Positions 28,380 through 38,187 of a stretch of 64,000 nt of DNA are shown here, piece after piece. Made by a program: the position numbers and the translations under genes. Every line of letters begins with the position of its first letter. The first letter of the stretch is position 1. The stretch is taken from assembly GCF_002699985.1 (NCBI RefSeq), contig NZ_LKBT01000009.1:1-64000 (forward strand), read 5' to 3'. A model generated the notes under the pieces. The model worked only from the letters and a program-made list of their open reading frames with translations, had not been told where the DNA came from and ran no database searches. The DNA is from Pseudomonas sp. ICMP 561. Its GTDB lineage: Bacteria; Pseudomonadota; Gammaproteobacteria; Pseudomonadales; Pseudomonadaceae.

Positions 28380-28763
28380 TTACTCGCCGATAGCTGCCTT
28401 GTAGCCTGCAGCGTCCAGCAGTTTCGCCAGATCAGCATCGGCAGCACTTGGCTTGATTTTGAAAATCCATGCACCGTAAGAGTCGTTGTTCAACGATTCT
28501 GGCGCGTCGCCCAGTGCTTCGTTGACTTCGACGACTTCGCCAGCAATCGGCGAATAGATATCGGAAGCGGCTTTCACCGATTCAACGACACCCGCAGCAT
28601 CACCAGCGGCGAAGACTTTGCCGATTTCCGGCAGTTCAACGAACACCACGTCGCCCAGTGCTTCCTGAGCGTGGTCAGAAATGCCCACGACAATCAGGTC
28701 ACCTTCCTTCTTTGCCCATTCGTGGCTTTCAGCAAAACGCAGTTCGGCGGGGATATTGCTCAT
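28380..28763 (-). CDS. gcvH: Glycine cleavage system H protein
   Basis: A 127-residue lipoyl carrier of the glycine cleavage complex. The conserved lipoylation site is the lysine in [13 protein letters not shown] (near residue 65), with the preceding [12 protein letters not shown] block. It shuttles the aminomethyl group between the P, T and L proteins. gcvT lies directly upstream with a 46-nt gap, so the two are probably co-transcribed from the gcvT side. The P-protein gene is not next to it here. Confidence 0.97.
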   Translation of the reverse strand: MSNIPAELRFAESHEWAKKEGDLIVVGISDHAQEALGDVVFVELPEIGKVFAAGDAAGVVESVKAASDIYSPIAGEVVEVNEALGDAPESLNNDSYGAWIFKIKPSAADADLAKLLDAAGYKAAIGE

Positions 28764-28809
28764 TTAGTCATCCTCAACATCGGGTCAGCGGTAAACCCGC
28801 CAGGAAAAT

Positions 28810-29892
28810 TCAGATCAGGGCTTTGCCATGACGTACAAACGCGGGCTTCACCACGCGAACCGGGTACCATTTGCCGCGAATTTCGACTTCGGCACGGTCA
28901 GCAGTGGCCATTGGCACGCGTGCCAAGGCAATCGACTTGCTCAGCGTAGGAGAGAAACTACCACTGGTGATCTCTCCTTCGCCAATTTCTGCGATGCGCA
29001 CCACTTGATGAGCGCGCAAAACGCCGCGCTCTTCCAGTACCAGACCAACCAGTTTGGAGCCAACACCGCGTGCGCGTTCGGCTTCCAGAGCGGCACGGCC
29101 GATGAACTTGCGGGAGGCAGGCTCCCAGGCAATAGTCCAGGCCATGTTAGCTACCAGAGGCGTGACTTGCTCGTCGATGTCCTGCCCATACAGGTTCATG
29201 CCTGCTTCAAGGCGTAAGGTATCTCGTGCGCCCAGCCCGATTGGAGAAATACCAGCGCCCACCAGATCGTTGAAAAAACCAGGTGCCTGTTCAGACGGCA
29301 GAATGATTTCCAGGCCGTCTTCGCCGGTGTAGCCGGTACGTGCGATAAACCAGTTGGCGTCTTCGCGCCCTTCAAACGGCTTGAGCTGGCGGATCAGTTC
29401 GGCACGGGAGGCGGTGACCAGCTCGGCAATTCTGGCGCGGGCGTGGGGTCCCTGAATGGCCAGCATCGACAGATCATTACGTTTGTTCAGTTGCACATCG
29501 AAGTCATTCAGATGCACAAACATCCAGGCGAGATCTTTGTCGCCGGTAGCCGCGTTGACCACCAGACGATAACCGCTGTCAGTGAGGTAAACGATCATGT
29601 CGTCAATAACCCCGCCGTCGTTGTCGAGCATCGCGCTGTAAAGCGCTTGCCCCACATCCTTCAACCGGTCGACATCATTGGCGAGCAAATACTGCAGCCA
29701 GGTTTTTGCCTGACTGCCGGTTACATCAATCACATGCATGTGTGAGACGTCGAACACACCGCAATCCCGGCGCACCTGATGGTGCTCCTCGACCTGCGAT
29801 CCATAATGCAACGGCATGTCCCAACCACCAAAATCGACCATCTTCGCGCCCAGGGCGAGATGCAGGTCAAAAAGCGGCGTGCGCTGTCCCAT
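28810..29892 (-). CDS. gcvT: Glycine cleavage system aminomethyltransferase T protein
   Basis: A 360-residue tetrahydrofolate-dependent aminomethyltransferase that releases ammonia from the H-protein-bound intermediate and makes methylene-THF. Family features are FDLHLALGAKMVDFGGWDMP, VFDVSHMHVIDVTG, DDMIVYL and ARTGYTGEDGLEIILP. AAGGAG precedes the ATG at 29892. The coding frame extends further upstream but without family similarity. It forms a gcvT-gcvH pair. Confidence 0.96.
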   Translation of the reverse strand: MGQRTPLFDLHLALGAKMVDFGGWDMPLHYGSQVEEHHQVRRDCGVFDVSHMHVIDVTGSQAKTWLQYLLANDVDRLKDVGQALYSAMLDNDGGVIDDMIVYLTDSGYRLVVNAATGDKDLAWMFVHLNDFDVQLNKRNDLSMLAIQGPHARARIAELVTASRAELIRQLKPFEGREDANWFIARTGYTGEDGLEIILPSEQAPGFFNDLVGAGISPIGLGARDTLRLEAGMNLYGQDIDEQVTPLVANMAWTIAWEPASRKFIGRAALEAERARGVGSKLVGLVLEERGVLRAHQVVRIAEIGEGEITSGSFSPTLSKSIALARVPMATADRAEVEIRGKWYPVRVVKPAFVRHGKALI

Positions 29893-30048
29893 GGGTTTCT
29901 CCTTCCGGGCGTGGCGAAGGTGCGGACAGGCAAAAACGCTGACATGCCCCCTGTGTTTCGGGGTTTGGAGCAAATAGCAACATGTCGAACAGTCTGACAG
30001 ACCACACCGATTGCGGCGCATTGTAGCCGCAAGGCTGTAGACCCGCAC

Positions 30049-31665
30049 CTAACGAAATTGGCGGGCCGAGCGTCGGATCAAACCGATGACTGGCAACAGA
30101 CCAACCAGGACCAGCGTCAGCGCGGGCAGGGCGGCGCGGGCCCATTCGCCCTCGCTGGTCATCTCGAAGATGCGCACCGCCAGCGTGTCCCAGCCGAACG
30201 GGCGCATCAGCAGGGTGGCGGGCATTTCCTTGAGCACATCGACGAACACCAGCAACGCTGCACTAAGTGCGCCAGGGACCAGCAGCGGTAGATACACCTT
30301 GAAAAACAATCGTGGCCCACTGACACCCAGACTGCGTGCCGCTTCCGGGAGGGAAGGGCGGATGCGTGACAGGCTGTTTTCAAGCGGCCCGTAGGCTACG
30401 GCAATGAAACGCACCAGATAAGCCAGCAGCAACGCAGCCAGACTGCCCAGCAGCAAAGGCTTGCCTGCACCGCCCAGCCAGCCGGAAACCGGAATGACCA
30501 GTACGCGATCCAGATAACTGAAAGCCAGCATGATAGAAACGGCCAACACTGAACCTGGCAGTGCATAGCCCAGATTGGCCAGGCCAACCCCGGAGTTGAT
30601 CGCCGGGGTCGGTGCCAGACGGCGGGCAAACGCCAACACCAGTGCCACGCTTACGGTAATCAGCGCGGCGATGCCGCCCAGATACAACGTGTGCAGGATC
30701 AGCCCGGTATAACGCTCATCCAGATCAAAGCGCCCGCGTTGCCAGACCCAGACAATAAGTTGCAACAGCGGGACCGCGAAGGCGCAGATGAACACCAGTC
30801 CACACCAGCAACTGGCAGCCGCCGCTTTGAGTCCGCGAAGGTGGTAAAGCGCTTTGACCCGAGGCCTTTCGTTGGTCGCCCGGCTCGCACCTCTGGCTCG
30901 GCGTTCGCCGTAGAGCACGATCATCACCGCCAGCAGCAACAGGCTGGCCAGTTGTGCTGCGCTGGAGAGGCTGAAGAAGCCGTACCACGTTTTATAAATC
31001 GCGGTGGTGAAGGTATCGAAGTTGAACACCGACACCGCGCCGAAATCGGCGAGGGTTTCCATCAGTGCCAATGCCACACCCGCACCAATGGCCGGGCGTG
31101 CCATGGGCAATGCGACGCGCCAGAACGCTTGCCAAGGTGTTTGGCCAAGCACTCTGGCGGCTTCCATCAAGCCTTTGCCCTGGGCAAGAAACGCTGTGCG
31201 CGCGAGCAGATAGACGTACGGGTAGAACACCAACACCAGCACGATGATCACGCCGCCGGTGGAGCGTACGCGTGGCAGTCGCAGCCCGGTGCCGAACCAC
31301 TCGCGAAGCAAAGTCTGTACGGGGCCTGCAAAATCCAGCAGCCCGACGAACACAAACGCCAGTACATAGGCGGGAATCGCAAACGGCAGCATCAACGCCC
31401 AATCCAGCCAGCGTCGACCGGGGAATTCGCACAGGCTGGTGAGCCAGGCCAGACTGACGCCCAGCAGCGTGACCCCGATGCCCACTCCCAACACCAGTGT
31501 CAGCGTATTGCCCAGCAGGCGTGGCATCTGGGTTTCCCAGAGGTGGGACCAGATCTGCATGTCGATGGTTTGCCACGACAGCAGCAAGACGCTGAGCGGC
31601 AGCAGCACCAATGCAGCGATGGCGAAGACCAGTGGATACCAGCGGCGTTGGGCGGGATGGGCCAA
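30049..31665 (-). CDS. Ferric iron ABC transporter permease
   Basis: A 538-residue fused permease with two transmembrane domains, each with an inner-membrane-permease signature (in the first, EAARVLGQTPWQAFWRVALP; in the second, EAARSLGVSGPRLFFKVYLP), which dock the ATPase subunit. The two-domain form is typical of FbpB/SfuB/HitB ferric-iron permeases. The ferric-binding protein gene lies 146 nt upstream with a repeat between them. No ATPase gene is found in the window, so energy coupling must come from elsewhere. Equivalent to PA5216. Confidence 0.93.
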   Translation of the reverse strand: MAHPAQRRWYPLVFAIAALVLLPLSVLLLSWQTIDMQIWSHLWETQMPRLLGNTLTLVLGVGIGVTLLGVSLAWLTSLCEFPGRRWLDWALMLPFAIPAYVLAFVFVGLLDFAGPVQTLLREWFGTGLRLPRVRSTGGVIIVLVLVFYPYVYLLARTAFLAQGKGLMEAARVLGQTPWQAFWRVALPMARPAIGAGVALALMETLADFGAVSVFNFDTFTTAIYKTWYGFFSLSSAAQLASLLLLAVMIVLYGERRARGASRATNERPRVKALYHLRGLKAAAASCWCGLVFICAFAVPLLQLIVWVWQRGRFDLDERYTGLILHTLYLGGIAALITVSVALVLAFARRLAPTPAINSGVGLANLGYALPGSVLAVSIMLAFSYLDRVLVIPVSGWLGGAGKPLLLGSLAALLLAYLVRFIAVAYGPLENSLSRIRPSLPEAARSLGVSGPRLFFKVYLPLLVPGALSAALLVFVDVLKEMPATLLMRPFGWDTLAVRIFEMTSEGEWARAALPALTLVLVGLLPVIGLIRRSARQFR

Positions 31666-31700
31666 GGGATGGACCTTAAAAGCATGGTTACGACATGGGC

Positions 31701-31790
31701 CTGTAGGAGCGCGCTTGCCCGCGATAGCTATCTTTCTGTCGAAAACTCTTCGGCTGAATAAACGCTATCGCGGGCAAGCGCGCTCCTACA
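31701..31790. repeat. REP-like inverted repeat (GTAGGAGCGCGCTTGCCCGCG type)
   Basis: The arms CTGTAGGAGCGCGCTTGCCC and GGGCAAGCGCGCTCCTACA are perfect inverted repeats. It lies within the iron transporter locus, between the binding-protein and permease genes. Confidence 0.88.
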
Positions 31791-31811
31791 TCGGCAGGCG
31801 TCAGGCTGCGA

Positions 31812-32813
31812 TCAATTCCAGCCCACCCGATCCATCATGCGGATCGCTTCGGCCTGGCGCTTGCCCGCAATTTCGACCGGAATGGTATCAGCCTTGAACT
31901 GACCCCAGCTCGCGACTTCTTCGGATGGGGCGACTTTCGGGTTGGCCGGGAATTCCTGATTGGTGCCCGCGAAGATCGCCTGTGCTTCAGGACCAGTCAT
32001 CCACTCGACCATGGCCTTGGCGGCTTCCGGGTGCGGAGCATATTTGGTCAGGCCGATACCGGACAAGTTCACGTGTACGCCGCGGTCTGACTGGTTCGGC
32101 CAGAACAGCTTCACTGCCAGATCAGGATTTTCCTTGTGCAGTCGGCCATAGTAGTAAGTATTGACGATGCCGACATCGCACTGACCGGCGTTAATCGCTT
32201 CCAGCACCGCGATGTCATCAGAGAACACGTCGGTGGACAAGTTGTTCACCCAGCCCTTGAGGATCTTCTCGGAGGCCTCGGCACCATGGGTTTCAATCAG
32301 CGTGGCAGTCAGCGACTGGTTGTAAACCTTTTTAGCTGTGCGCAGGCACAGACGACCCTCCCAGTCCTTGCCAGCCAGGGCTTCGTAGGTCGTCAGCTCT
32401 TCGGGCTTAACACGATCAGTTGAATAGGCGATGGTCCGGGCGCGCAGGCTCAGGCCGGTCCAGCTGTGGGTCGACGAGCGATACTGCGCAGGAATGTTGG
32501 CGTCGATCACCGGAGAGGTGAACGGCTGCAGAATGCCCATCTGCTCGGCCTGCCAGAGATTACCCGCATCGACGGTGAGCAGCAGGTCGGCAGTGGCGTT
32601 TTCGCCCTCGGCCTTGATGCGCTGCATCAGCGGCGCTTCCTTGTCGGTGATGAATTTGACCTTTACGCCGGTTTTGGCGGTATACGCATCAAACACCGGC
32701 TTGATCAGCTCATCAATCCGGGATGAGTAAACCACTACCTCATCGGCAGCCTGTGCGGTGCTGCCGAGCACTGTCAGTGTCAAAGCAGCCAGAAGACGCT
32801 TGCTTGCCTGCAT
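31812..32813 (-). CDS. Ferric iron ABC transporter substrate-binding protein
   Basis: A 333-residue periplasmic protein with a signal peptide ([20 protein letters not shown], cleaved near AQA). It belongs to the FbpA/HitA/SfuA ferric-binding family: [18 protein letters not shown] near the start and the paired iron-ligand tyrosines in [11 protein letters not shown] (about residue 220). It captures ferric ions in the periplasm and delivers them to the permease encoded downstream. The ATG at 32813 starts a typical signal peptide; an in-frame TTG seven codons earlier lacks a ribosome site. Confidence 0.94.
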   Translation of the reverse strand: MQASKRLLAALTLTVLGSTAQAADEVVVYSSRIDELIKPVFDAYTAKTGVKVKFITDKEAPLMQRIKAEGENATADLLLTVDAGNLWQAEQMGILQPFTSPVIDANIPAQYRSSTHSWTGLSLRARTIAYSTDRVKPEELTTYEALAGKDWEGRLCLRTAKKVYNQSLTATLIETHGAEASEKILKGWVNNLSTDVFSDDIAVLEAINAGQCDVGIVNTYYYGRLHKENPDLAVKLFWPNQSDRGVHVNLSGIGLTKYAPHPEAAKAMVEWMTGPEAQAIFAGTNQEFPANPKVAPSEEVASWGQFKADTIPVEIAGKRQAEAIRMMDRVGWN

Positions 32814-32916
32814 GGAGAGGTCTCGCGTTCGCAAAATGAGGCGAAATGGTAGTGAATCCCATTTGCCAAGTCTGGATAGACGAGTAACAGAATGTTGCTG
32901 GTTAGGTTTTTTGGAT

Positions 32917-33010
32917 CCGTAGGACCGGCTTTAGCCGGGAGGGCAGTATTCCTGTAGAAACAAATGCTTTGAGCCTGCTGGCCTCCTCCCGGCTAAAGCC
33001 AGTCCTACAG
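32917..33010. repeat. REPIN-like element (GTAGGACCGGCTTTAGCCGG type)
   Basis: The arms CCGTAGGACCGGCTTTAGCC and GGCTAAAGCCAGTCCTACAG are inverted repeats with one mismatch. The element fills most of the gap between the ferric-binding protein gene and the ubiI-like gene. Confidence 0.85.
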
Positions 33011-33025
33011 ATCAGATGGTTGCAC

Positions 33026-34246
33026 TCAGAGACGCGCCAAATCCGGCAAGTCCCCACTCAGTCCCAGCGCCTGGCGCACAAAGGTCGCCTTGGCTTCCGG
33101 CATCTGGTTAACCATTTTCAGTCCTGTATTGCGCAGCCAGCGCAGCGGCAACTGGTCGGCCTGAAACAGCCGCTCGAAACCTTCCATAGCGGCCATCAGC
33201 GCCAGATTGTGAGGCATGCGTCGCCTCTCGAAGCGGCTCAGCACGCGCACATCGGCCAGTCGTTCGCCACGCTCATGGGCGTGCAGCAGCACTTCGGCCA
33301 GCACTGCCGCGTCGAGAAATCCGAGATTCACCCCTTGCCCCGCCAGCGGGTGGATGGTGTGGGCGGCATCGCCGATCAAGGCCAGACCTTCAGCGACATA
33401 ACGCTTGGCGTGGCGCTGACGCAGTGGTACGCACACCCGAGGGTCGACGGCCAGCACAGGACCCAGACGGCCTTCGAAGGCCTGTTCAAGCTCGCGACAG
33501 AACGCATCATCGTCCAGAGCCGTCAACCGCTCGGCTTCTTTTGGGGTGACTGACCAGACAATGGAGCACCAATGCTCGCCTTCACGCTGCAACGGCAGGA
33601 ACGCCAGTGGGCCATTGTCGGTAAAACGCTGCCATGCCGTTTTGCGATGCGGGTTGCTGGTACGCACGCTGGTCACGATAGCGTGATGCTGGTAATCCCA
33701 TTCCCGGGTTTGAGTACCGGTCAGACGCCGAACCGCAGAGTTGGCACCGTCAGCGGCAATGATCAGCGGCGCACGCAGCAGACGACCGTCAGCCAGTGTC
33801 AGCAGCCAGTCATCTCCGGAGCGCCGCATTTGCTCCAGTCGCGCGTTGGCCAGCAGGCCGATATCGCAGTCGTGCAGACGGTCCAGCAGGGCGTCCTGAA
33901 CAACGCGGTTTTCTACGATATGCCCGAGCACGTCGGCGTGGACGCTGGCTGCCGAGAAGTGAATCTGCCCCGTGCCGCTGCCATCCCAGACCTGCATTTC
34001 GCCGTAAGGGCTGGTGCGCCGACTGGCGATGCCTTCCCACGCGCCCAGGCGCTGCAGAATCCGTTGGCTGGCCGCGGACAACGCGCTGACCCGGGGTTCG
34101 AACATCGCCTGAGCGTCAAATGGCTTGACGCTCAGCGGACCGCCATCGACCACGATAACGTTCAAGCCGCTGCCCTGCAGGGCCAGTGCCAAAGCGCTGC
34201 CGACCATTCCGGCCCCGACAATCAGGAGATCTGCGCGGATTTCCAT
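33026..34246 (-). CDS. ubiI: UbiH/UbiI/COQ6-family FAD-dependent hydroxylase
   Basis: A 406-residue flavoprotein monooxygenase with the nucleotide-binding motif LLIVGAGMVGSALALALQG at the N terminus and the second FAD motif GDAAHTIHPLAGQGVNLGF near residue 290. This is the VisC/UbiI-type aromatic-ring hydroxylase of ubiquinone biosynthesis, with paralogue ubiH directly upstream (52-nt gap). Both probably add ring hydroxyls to polyprenylphenol intermediates with oxygen and NADPH. Assignment to UbiI rather than UbiF rests on operon position (equivalent to PA5221). Confidence 0.88.
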   Translation of the reverse strand: MEIRADLLIVGAGMVGSALALALQGSGLNVIVVDGGPLSVKPFDAQAMFEPRVSALSAASQRILQRLGAWEGIASRRTSPYGEMQVWDGSGTGQIHFSAASVHADVLGHIVENRVVQDALLDRLHDCDIGLLANARLEQMRRSGDDWLLTLADGRLLRAPLIIAADGANSAVRRLTGTQTREWDYQHHAIVTSVRTSNPHRKTAWQRFTDNGPLAFLPLQREGEHWCSIVWSVTPKEAERLTALDDDAFCRELEQAFEGRLGPVLAVDPRVCVPLRQRHAKRYVAEGLALIGDAAHTIHPLAGQGVNLGFLDAAVLAEVLLHAHERGERLADVRVLSRFERRRMPHNLALMAAMEGFERLFQADQLPLRWLRNTGLKMVNQMPEAKATFVRQALGLSGDLPDLARL

Positions 34247-34298
34247 GCTTTAAATCGTTCCCGCTGATGGCGTAAGCCGGTGAGTGACAAAACGTAAA

Positions 34299-35486
34299 TC
34301 AAACATTGGGACGAGTCCCCAGGCCCATGGCCTGACGCGCGAACCAGCGCTTGGCCGGAGGCAACAGATCAAGGCCCAGCAAACCGATGTTACGACCCGC
34401 TGCGATAAGAGGCTCATTACTGCCAAACAGGCGCGTGACCTGATCGGAAAAGCCGACCGTAAGCTGTTGATCCAGTCGCTGTTGCTCGCGATACAGCTGC
34501 AACGTTGGCAGGTCACCCGGCAGCGTATCGCTGGCCAGTAGCGTCTGCGCCAATGCGTGTGCATCCCGCAGCGACAGATTGAAACCCTGACCGGCAATCG
34601 GGTGCAGGCTGTGCGCAGCGTTACCCAGTACGACCAGATGTGAGCGGACTTGTTCTTCCGCTTCGATGAGGTTCAGCGGATACACATGCCGCACCCCGAC
34701 CTGTTGCAGCGTGCCGAGGCGATAGCCGAACACGCTCTGCAGTTCGTTGAGAAAACTGCGGTCGTCCAGTTCGAGCAAGCGTTGAGTATCCGAACCCTTA
34801 CGCGTCCAGACCAGCGCACAACGGTTTTCCGGCAGCGGCAACAGCGCCATTGGCCCTTCATCGGTGAAGCGTTCGAACGCCTGACCGCAATGGGCTTCGC
34901 TCGGCGTGATGTTGGCGATCAGTGCGCTCTGATTGTAAGGGCGCTGACGAACCCCGATACCCAGTTGTTCGCGCAGGCTCGAACGGCCACCGTCGGCGAG
35001 AACCGCCAGATCACATTCCAGTTCGGTTTCGTCGTCAAGCAACAGGCGATAACCATCTGGCAGCGCCTGCATGTGTTTGACTTCGGCCGGGACGCGCCAA
35101 CTGACCACGTCTTTGTCCAGGCCCTGCCAGAGGCATTGGCCCAGCCAGGCGTTTTCCACCACATAACCCAGCGCGGGTACGCCTTCCTCCATCGCCGACA
35201 GGCGCGCAGACCCGAACCGACCACGGTCAGACACTTGAATCTGCAGGATCGGCTCGGCGCGGCGGGCGATGGCTTGCCACAGGCCAAGGCGCTCGTAGAT
35301 TTGTCGAGCACCGAAGGACAACGCCGAAGAGCGGGCGTCGTAGCTCGGCTGATACGTGTCACCAGGAGCGAACTGCTCGATCAATACGATCTTCCAGCCG
35401 CGCTCCTTCGCGCCGGCCTGCAAAGCCATGGCGAGGCTGGCGCCGACCAGGCCACCGCCGACGATTGCCAGATTGAAACGGCTCAT
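34299..35486 (-). CDS. ubiH: 2-octaprenyl-6-methoxyphenyl hydroxylase
   Basis: A 395-residue FAD-dependent hydroxylase of ubiquinone biosynthesis. It has the FAD-binding motif LAIVGGGLVGASLAMALQAG, the DG motif region AVLADGGRSSLREQLGI and the second FAD motif GNAAHSLHPIAGQGFNLSL. The start overlaps the pepP stop codon (ATGA), as in the conserved pepP-ubiH-ubiI operon of enterobacteria and pseudomonads. Confidence 0.94.
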   Translation of the reverse strand: MSRFNLAIVGGGLVGASLAMALQAGAKERGWKIVLIEQFAPGDTYQPSYDARSSALSFGARQIYERLGLWQAIARRAEPILQIQVSDRGRFGSARLSAMEEGVPALGYVVENAWLGQCLWQGLDKDVVSWRVPAEVKHMQALPDGYRLLLDDETELECDLAVLADGGRSSLREQLGIGVRQRPYNQSALIANITPSEAHCGQAFERFTDEGPMALLPLPENRCALVWTRKGSDTQRLLELDDRSFLNELQSVFGYRLGTLQQVGVRHVYPLNLIEAEEQVRSHLVVLGNAAHSLHPIAGQGFNLSLRDAHALAQTLLASDTLPGDLPTLQLYREQQRLDQQLTVGFSDQVTRLFGSNEPLIAAGRNIGLLGLDLLPPAKRWFARQAMGLGTRPNV

Positions 35487-36826
35487 GCAGCAAATTCCGG
35501 TTGATTGCGGGCTGCGGCCATCAATGCCTCGATTTCCGTGACGGTTTTGGGTACGTCACCGGTAAGAATTTCACAGCCTTTTTTGGTCACCACGACGTCA
35601 TCCTCGATTCTTATACCGATACCGCGCCATTTCTTCGCAACCTGCTGATTGTCAGGGGCGACATAGATACCCGGCTCGACCGTCAGGGTCATGCCGACTT
35701 CCAGTACCCGCCATTCGCCGCCGACCTTGTAGTCGCCGACGTCATGTACATCCATCCCCAGCCAATGCCCTGCGCGGTGCATGTAAAAAGCCTTGTAGGC
35801 TTCGTTGGCGATCAGCTCATCCACATCGCCTTGCAACAAGCCCAGTTCCACCAGACCTTCGGTAATGACCTGGACAGTTGCTTCGTGTGCCTGATTCCAG
35901 TGTTTATCCGGGCCAATGGCCGCAAACGCAGCTTCCTGAGATTTGAGCACCAGCTCATAAATTGCTTTCTGCTCAGGAGAAAACTTGCCGCTGACCGGGA
36001 AGGTCCGGGAGATATCGCTGGCGTAACAGTCAATCTCGCAACCCGCGTCGATCATCACCAGATCGCCATCCTTGAGCAGCGCATCGTTTTCCTGGTAGTG
36101 CAGGATGCAGGCGTTGCGGCCCGAAGCAACGATAGAGCCGTAGGCAGGCATCTTCGCGCCGCCTTTACGGAATTCATAATCCAGCTCGGCTTCGAGGCTG
36201 AACTCATGCAACCCGGGGCGACAGGCTTGCATCGCACGAACGTGAGCGCGGGCGGAAATCCTCGCAGCTTCACGCATCACTTTGATTTCTGCCGCCGATT
36301 TATACAGACGCATGTCGTGGAGCAGGTGATCCAGGGCAACGAATTCGTTTGGCGGCTGAGCGCCCAGATGGGCTTTGGAGCGGATCGCATTGATCCACTC
36401 CATCAGGTGCCGATCAAACTCCGCGTTGCTGCCCATGGCCGAGTAAACCCGGTCACGGCCTTCGATTAGGCCGGGAAGGATATCGTCGATATCGTTGATC
36501 GGAAACGCGTCGTCAGCGCCGAAGTCGCGGATGGCTCCCTCCTGCCCGGCGCGTAGCCCGTCCCACAGTTCACGCTGAGGATTGCGCTCGCGACAGAACA
36601 GCACGTACTCGCCATGTTCACGGCCGGGTATCAACACCACCACCGCTTCAGGTTCCGGGAAGCCGCTCAGGTACTGGAAGTCGCTGTCCTGACGATACAC
36701 ATGTTCGACGTCGCGATTACGTATCGCCACGGCGGCAGCGGGCAGAATGGCGATGCTGTTGGGTTCCATCTGCGCCATCAAAGCCTTGCGTCGACGAGCG
36801 TATTCCGACTTTGGGATGTGGATCAT
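35483..36826 (-). CDS. pepP: Xaa-Pro aminopeptidase (aminopeptidase P II)
   Basis: A 447-residue manganese-dependent metallopeptidase that removes N-terminal residues preceding proline. The pita-bread fold ligands are seen in order: aspartates in MIDAGCEIDCYASDISRTFP, histidine in HRAGHWLGMDVHDVGDY, glutamate in TVEPGIYVAPDNQ and glutamate in GIRIEDDVVVT. The first 175 residues form the N-terminal domain. The ATG at 36826 matches the MIRIPKSEY start of relatives. It is followed by ubiH with overlap, in an operon probably starting at ygfB. Confidence 0.95.
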   Translation of the reverse strand: MIHIPKSEYARRRKALMAQMEPNSIAILPAAAVAIRNRDVEHVYRQDSDFQYLSGFPEPEAVVVLIPGREHGEYVLFCRERNPQRELWDGLRAGQEGAIRDFGADDAFPINDIDDILPGLIEGRDRVYSAMGSNAEFDRHLMEWINAIRSKAHLGAQPPNEFVALDHLLHDMRLYKSAAEIKVMREAARISARAHVRAMQACRPGLHEFSLEAELDYEFRKGGAKMPAYGSIVASGRNACILHYQENDALLKDGDLVMIDAGCEIDCYASDISRTFPVSGKFSPEQKAIYELVLKSQEAAFAAIGPDKHWNQAHEATVQVITEGLVELGLLQGDVDELIANEAYKAFYMHRAGHWLGMDVHDVGDYKVGGEWRVLEVGMTLTVEPGIYVAPDNQQVAKKWRGIGIRIEDDVVVTKKGCEILTGDVPKTVTEIEALMAAARNQPEFAA

Positions 36827-36902
36827 AGGCAGGCAGGTTCCCTTTTTAAGCGCCGCGACCATCGTCCGGATGGGCGATGGTCGCGAAAGCGGCGATGAAG
36901 GA

Positions 36903-37460
36903 TCAATGCAACGAAGGTTTTGGCTCGGCAGGCTTAGTGGCTTTGTTCAGCTCGGTAAACAACAGCAGCGGTGCGACGCGCAGGTATTCCATGACCTCCA
37001 TGTAATCGCTTTCGCCGTCGTCGGACTCTTCCAGCGCGTCCTGCACCTGAGCGATGGCCGCCAGATCCTGCAATACTTCCATGGCTTCGGCACTCAAGGC
37101 AGTGTCTCCGGCAGTCAGACCAAAACCGGTGAGGAAGCCCTGACACCACTGGCCCAGCGCGATGGCGCGCTCGGCAAGCGGCTCGTCGTCACTCGGGAGC
37201 AGTAGAACAACGGTCATGTCGTCACTGGTGAGTTCGCCTTTGACCATTTCCTGCAAGCCGATAAGGGCCTGGCGAACATTGTCTTCGGGGACGGACTCAA
37301 GCAACTCTGCCGCGTCGTTCAACCAGTCACCGGAATCGAAGCCGGAACCGGCGCAACTGCGGCCCAGCAACAAGCCGTGCAGTTCAGCGGGAGAGACAGG
37401 ATGACCGCTGCTGCTGAGCAGGGTGGCGAATGCTTTGTACGGGGAATTCTGAATGGGCAT
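36903..37460 (-). CDS. ygfB: YgfB/YecA family protein (UPF0149)
   Basis: A 185-residue acidic helical protein. The signature blocks [14 protein letters not shown] and [14 protein letters not shown] identify UPF0149 (YgfB). In P. aeruginosa YgfB has been linked to beta-lactam resistance through ampD/ampC regulation; the role in other species is unclear. It lies 76 nt before pepP on the same strand, the conserved first gene of the ygfB-pepP-ubiH-ubiI operon. Confidence 0.93.
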   Translation of the reverse strand: MPIQNSPYKAFATLLSSSGHPVSPAELHGLLLGRSCAGSGFDSGDWLNDAAELLESVPEDNVRQALIGLQEMVKGELTSDDMTVVLLLPSDDEPLAERAIALGQWCQGFLTGFGLTAGDTALSAEAMEVLQDLAAIAQVQDALEESDDGESDYMEVMEYLRVAPLLLFTELNKATKPAEPKPSLH

Positions 37461-37620
37461 GGGTAGCTAGTCGCCAATCGGCTCAGTGTCTAGAATGAAG
37501 GCTTGTATCCTAGACTATCCGGGCCACAAGATCATCTACACGGCCGTAGGCGGCGCTTCAGAGGCCGTGGCGTAAAGCCAGCTCCTGTGCCACTCATCAG
37601 AAAGTATTCAGTGGGAACCA

Positions 37621-37830
37621 ATGGAAGACACCGACCTGCAAGCGCTGATGGCCCGACTGGAATTACTGATCACTCGAGTCGAGCAACTAAAACGCCAAAA
37701 CGGACTCCTATTAGCTCAGGAAAAGTCGTGGCGCGAAGAACGCGCTCATTTGATTGAAAAAAACGAAATCGCCCGGCAGAAGGTCGAGACAATGATTTCG
37801 CGCCTCAAGGCCCTGGAGCAAGACTCATGA
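37621..37830 (+). CDS. TIGR02449 family coiled-coil protein
   Basis: A 69-residue protein that is one long coiled coil (LQALMARLELLITRVEQLKR then a charged stretch) with no signal peptide. It matches the TIGR02449 family and resembles ZapB in size and design. The stop codon overlaps the zapA start (ATGA), so the two proteins are made from one message, pointing to a partner role in division-ring assembly. Function is inferred from context. Confidence 0.85.
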   Translation: MEDTDLQALMARLELLITRVEQLKRQNGLLLAQEKSWREERAHLIEKNEIARQKVETMISRLKALEQDS

Positions 37831-38156
37831 GCAATGGCAACAGCGTCACCGTACAGATCCTCGACAAAGAATATTCGATCATCTGCCCTCAGGAAGAGCG
37901 CACCAATCTGGTCAGCGCCGCGCGTTATCTGGATGGCAAGATGCGTGAAATCCGCAGCAGCGGCAAAGTAATCGGTGCCGACCGGATCGCTGTGATGGCC
38001 GCGTTGAACATTACTCACGATTTGCTCCATAAGCAGGATTTGCCCGACCTGCAGGCCAGTGGCTCAACTCGCGAACAGGTCCGCGACCTGCTGGATCGCG
38101 TTGATCTGGTGCTTGCCACAGACTCCGATTTGCCTCCGGATGCGCCTCGGGGCTGA
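37827..38156 (+). CDS. zapA: Cell division protein ZapA
   Basis: A 109-residue FtsZ-bundling protein. The N-terminal beta domain reads SVTVQILDKEYSIICPQEER, followed by YLDGKMREIRSSGKVIGADR and a C-terminal coiled coil. ZapA links FtsZ protofilaments at midcell. Its start overlaps the upstream TIGR02449 stop, and 6S RNA follows after about 31 nt, a linkage conserved in many gammaproteobacteria. Confidence 0.94.
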   Translation: MSNGNSVTVQILDKEYSIICPQEERTNLVSAARYLDGKMREIRSSGKVIGADRIAVMAALNITHDLLHKQDLPDLQASGSTREQVRDLLDRVDLVLATDSDLPPDAPRG

Positions 38157-38187
38157 AATTTCTCACAAGTTTCGGTATACTTGCGCC

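Noticed and set aside
30691..31761. Long open frame on the plus strand opposite the iron permease (356 codons)
   Set aside because: It is antisense to a clear gene with permease signatures; its translation is rich in Gln, Arg and His as expected of GC-rich shadow frames, and it lacks any domain.
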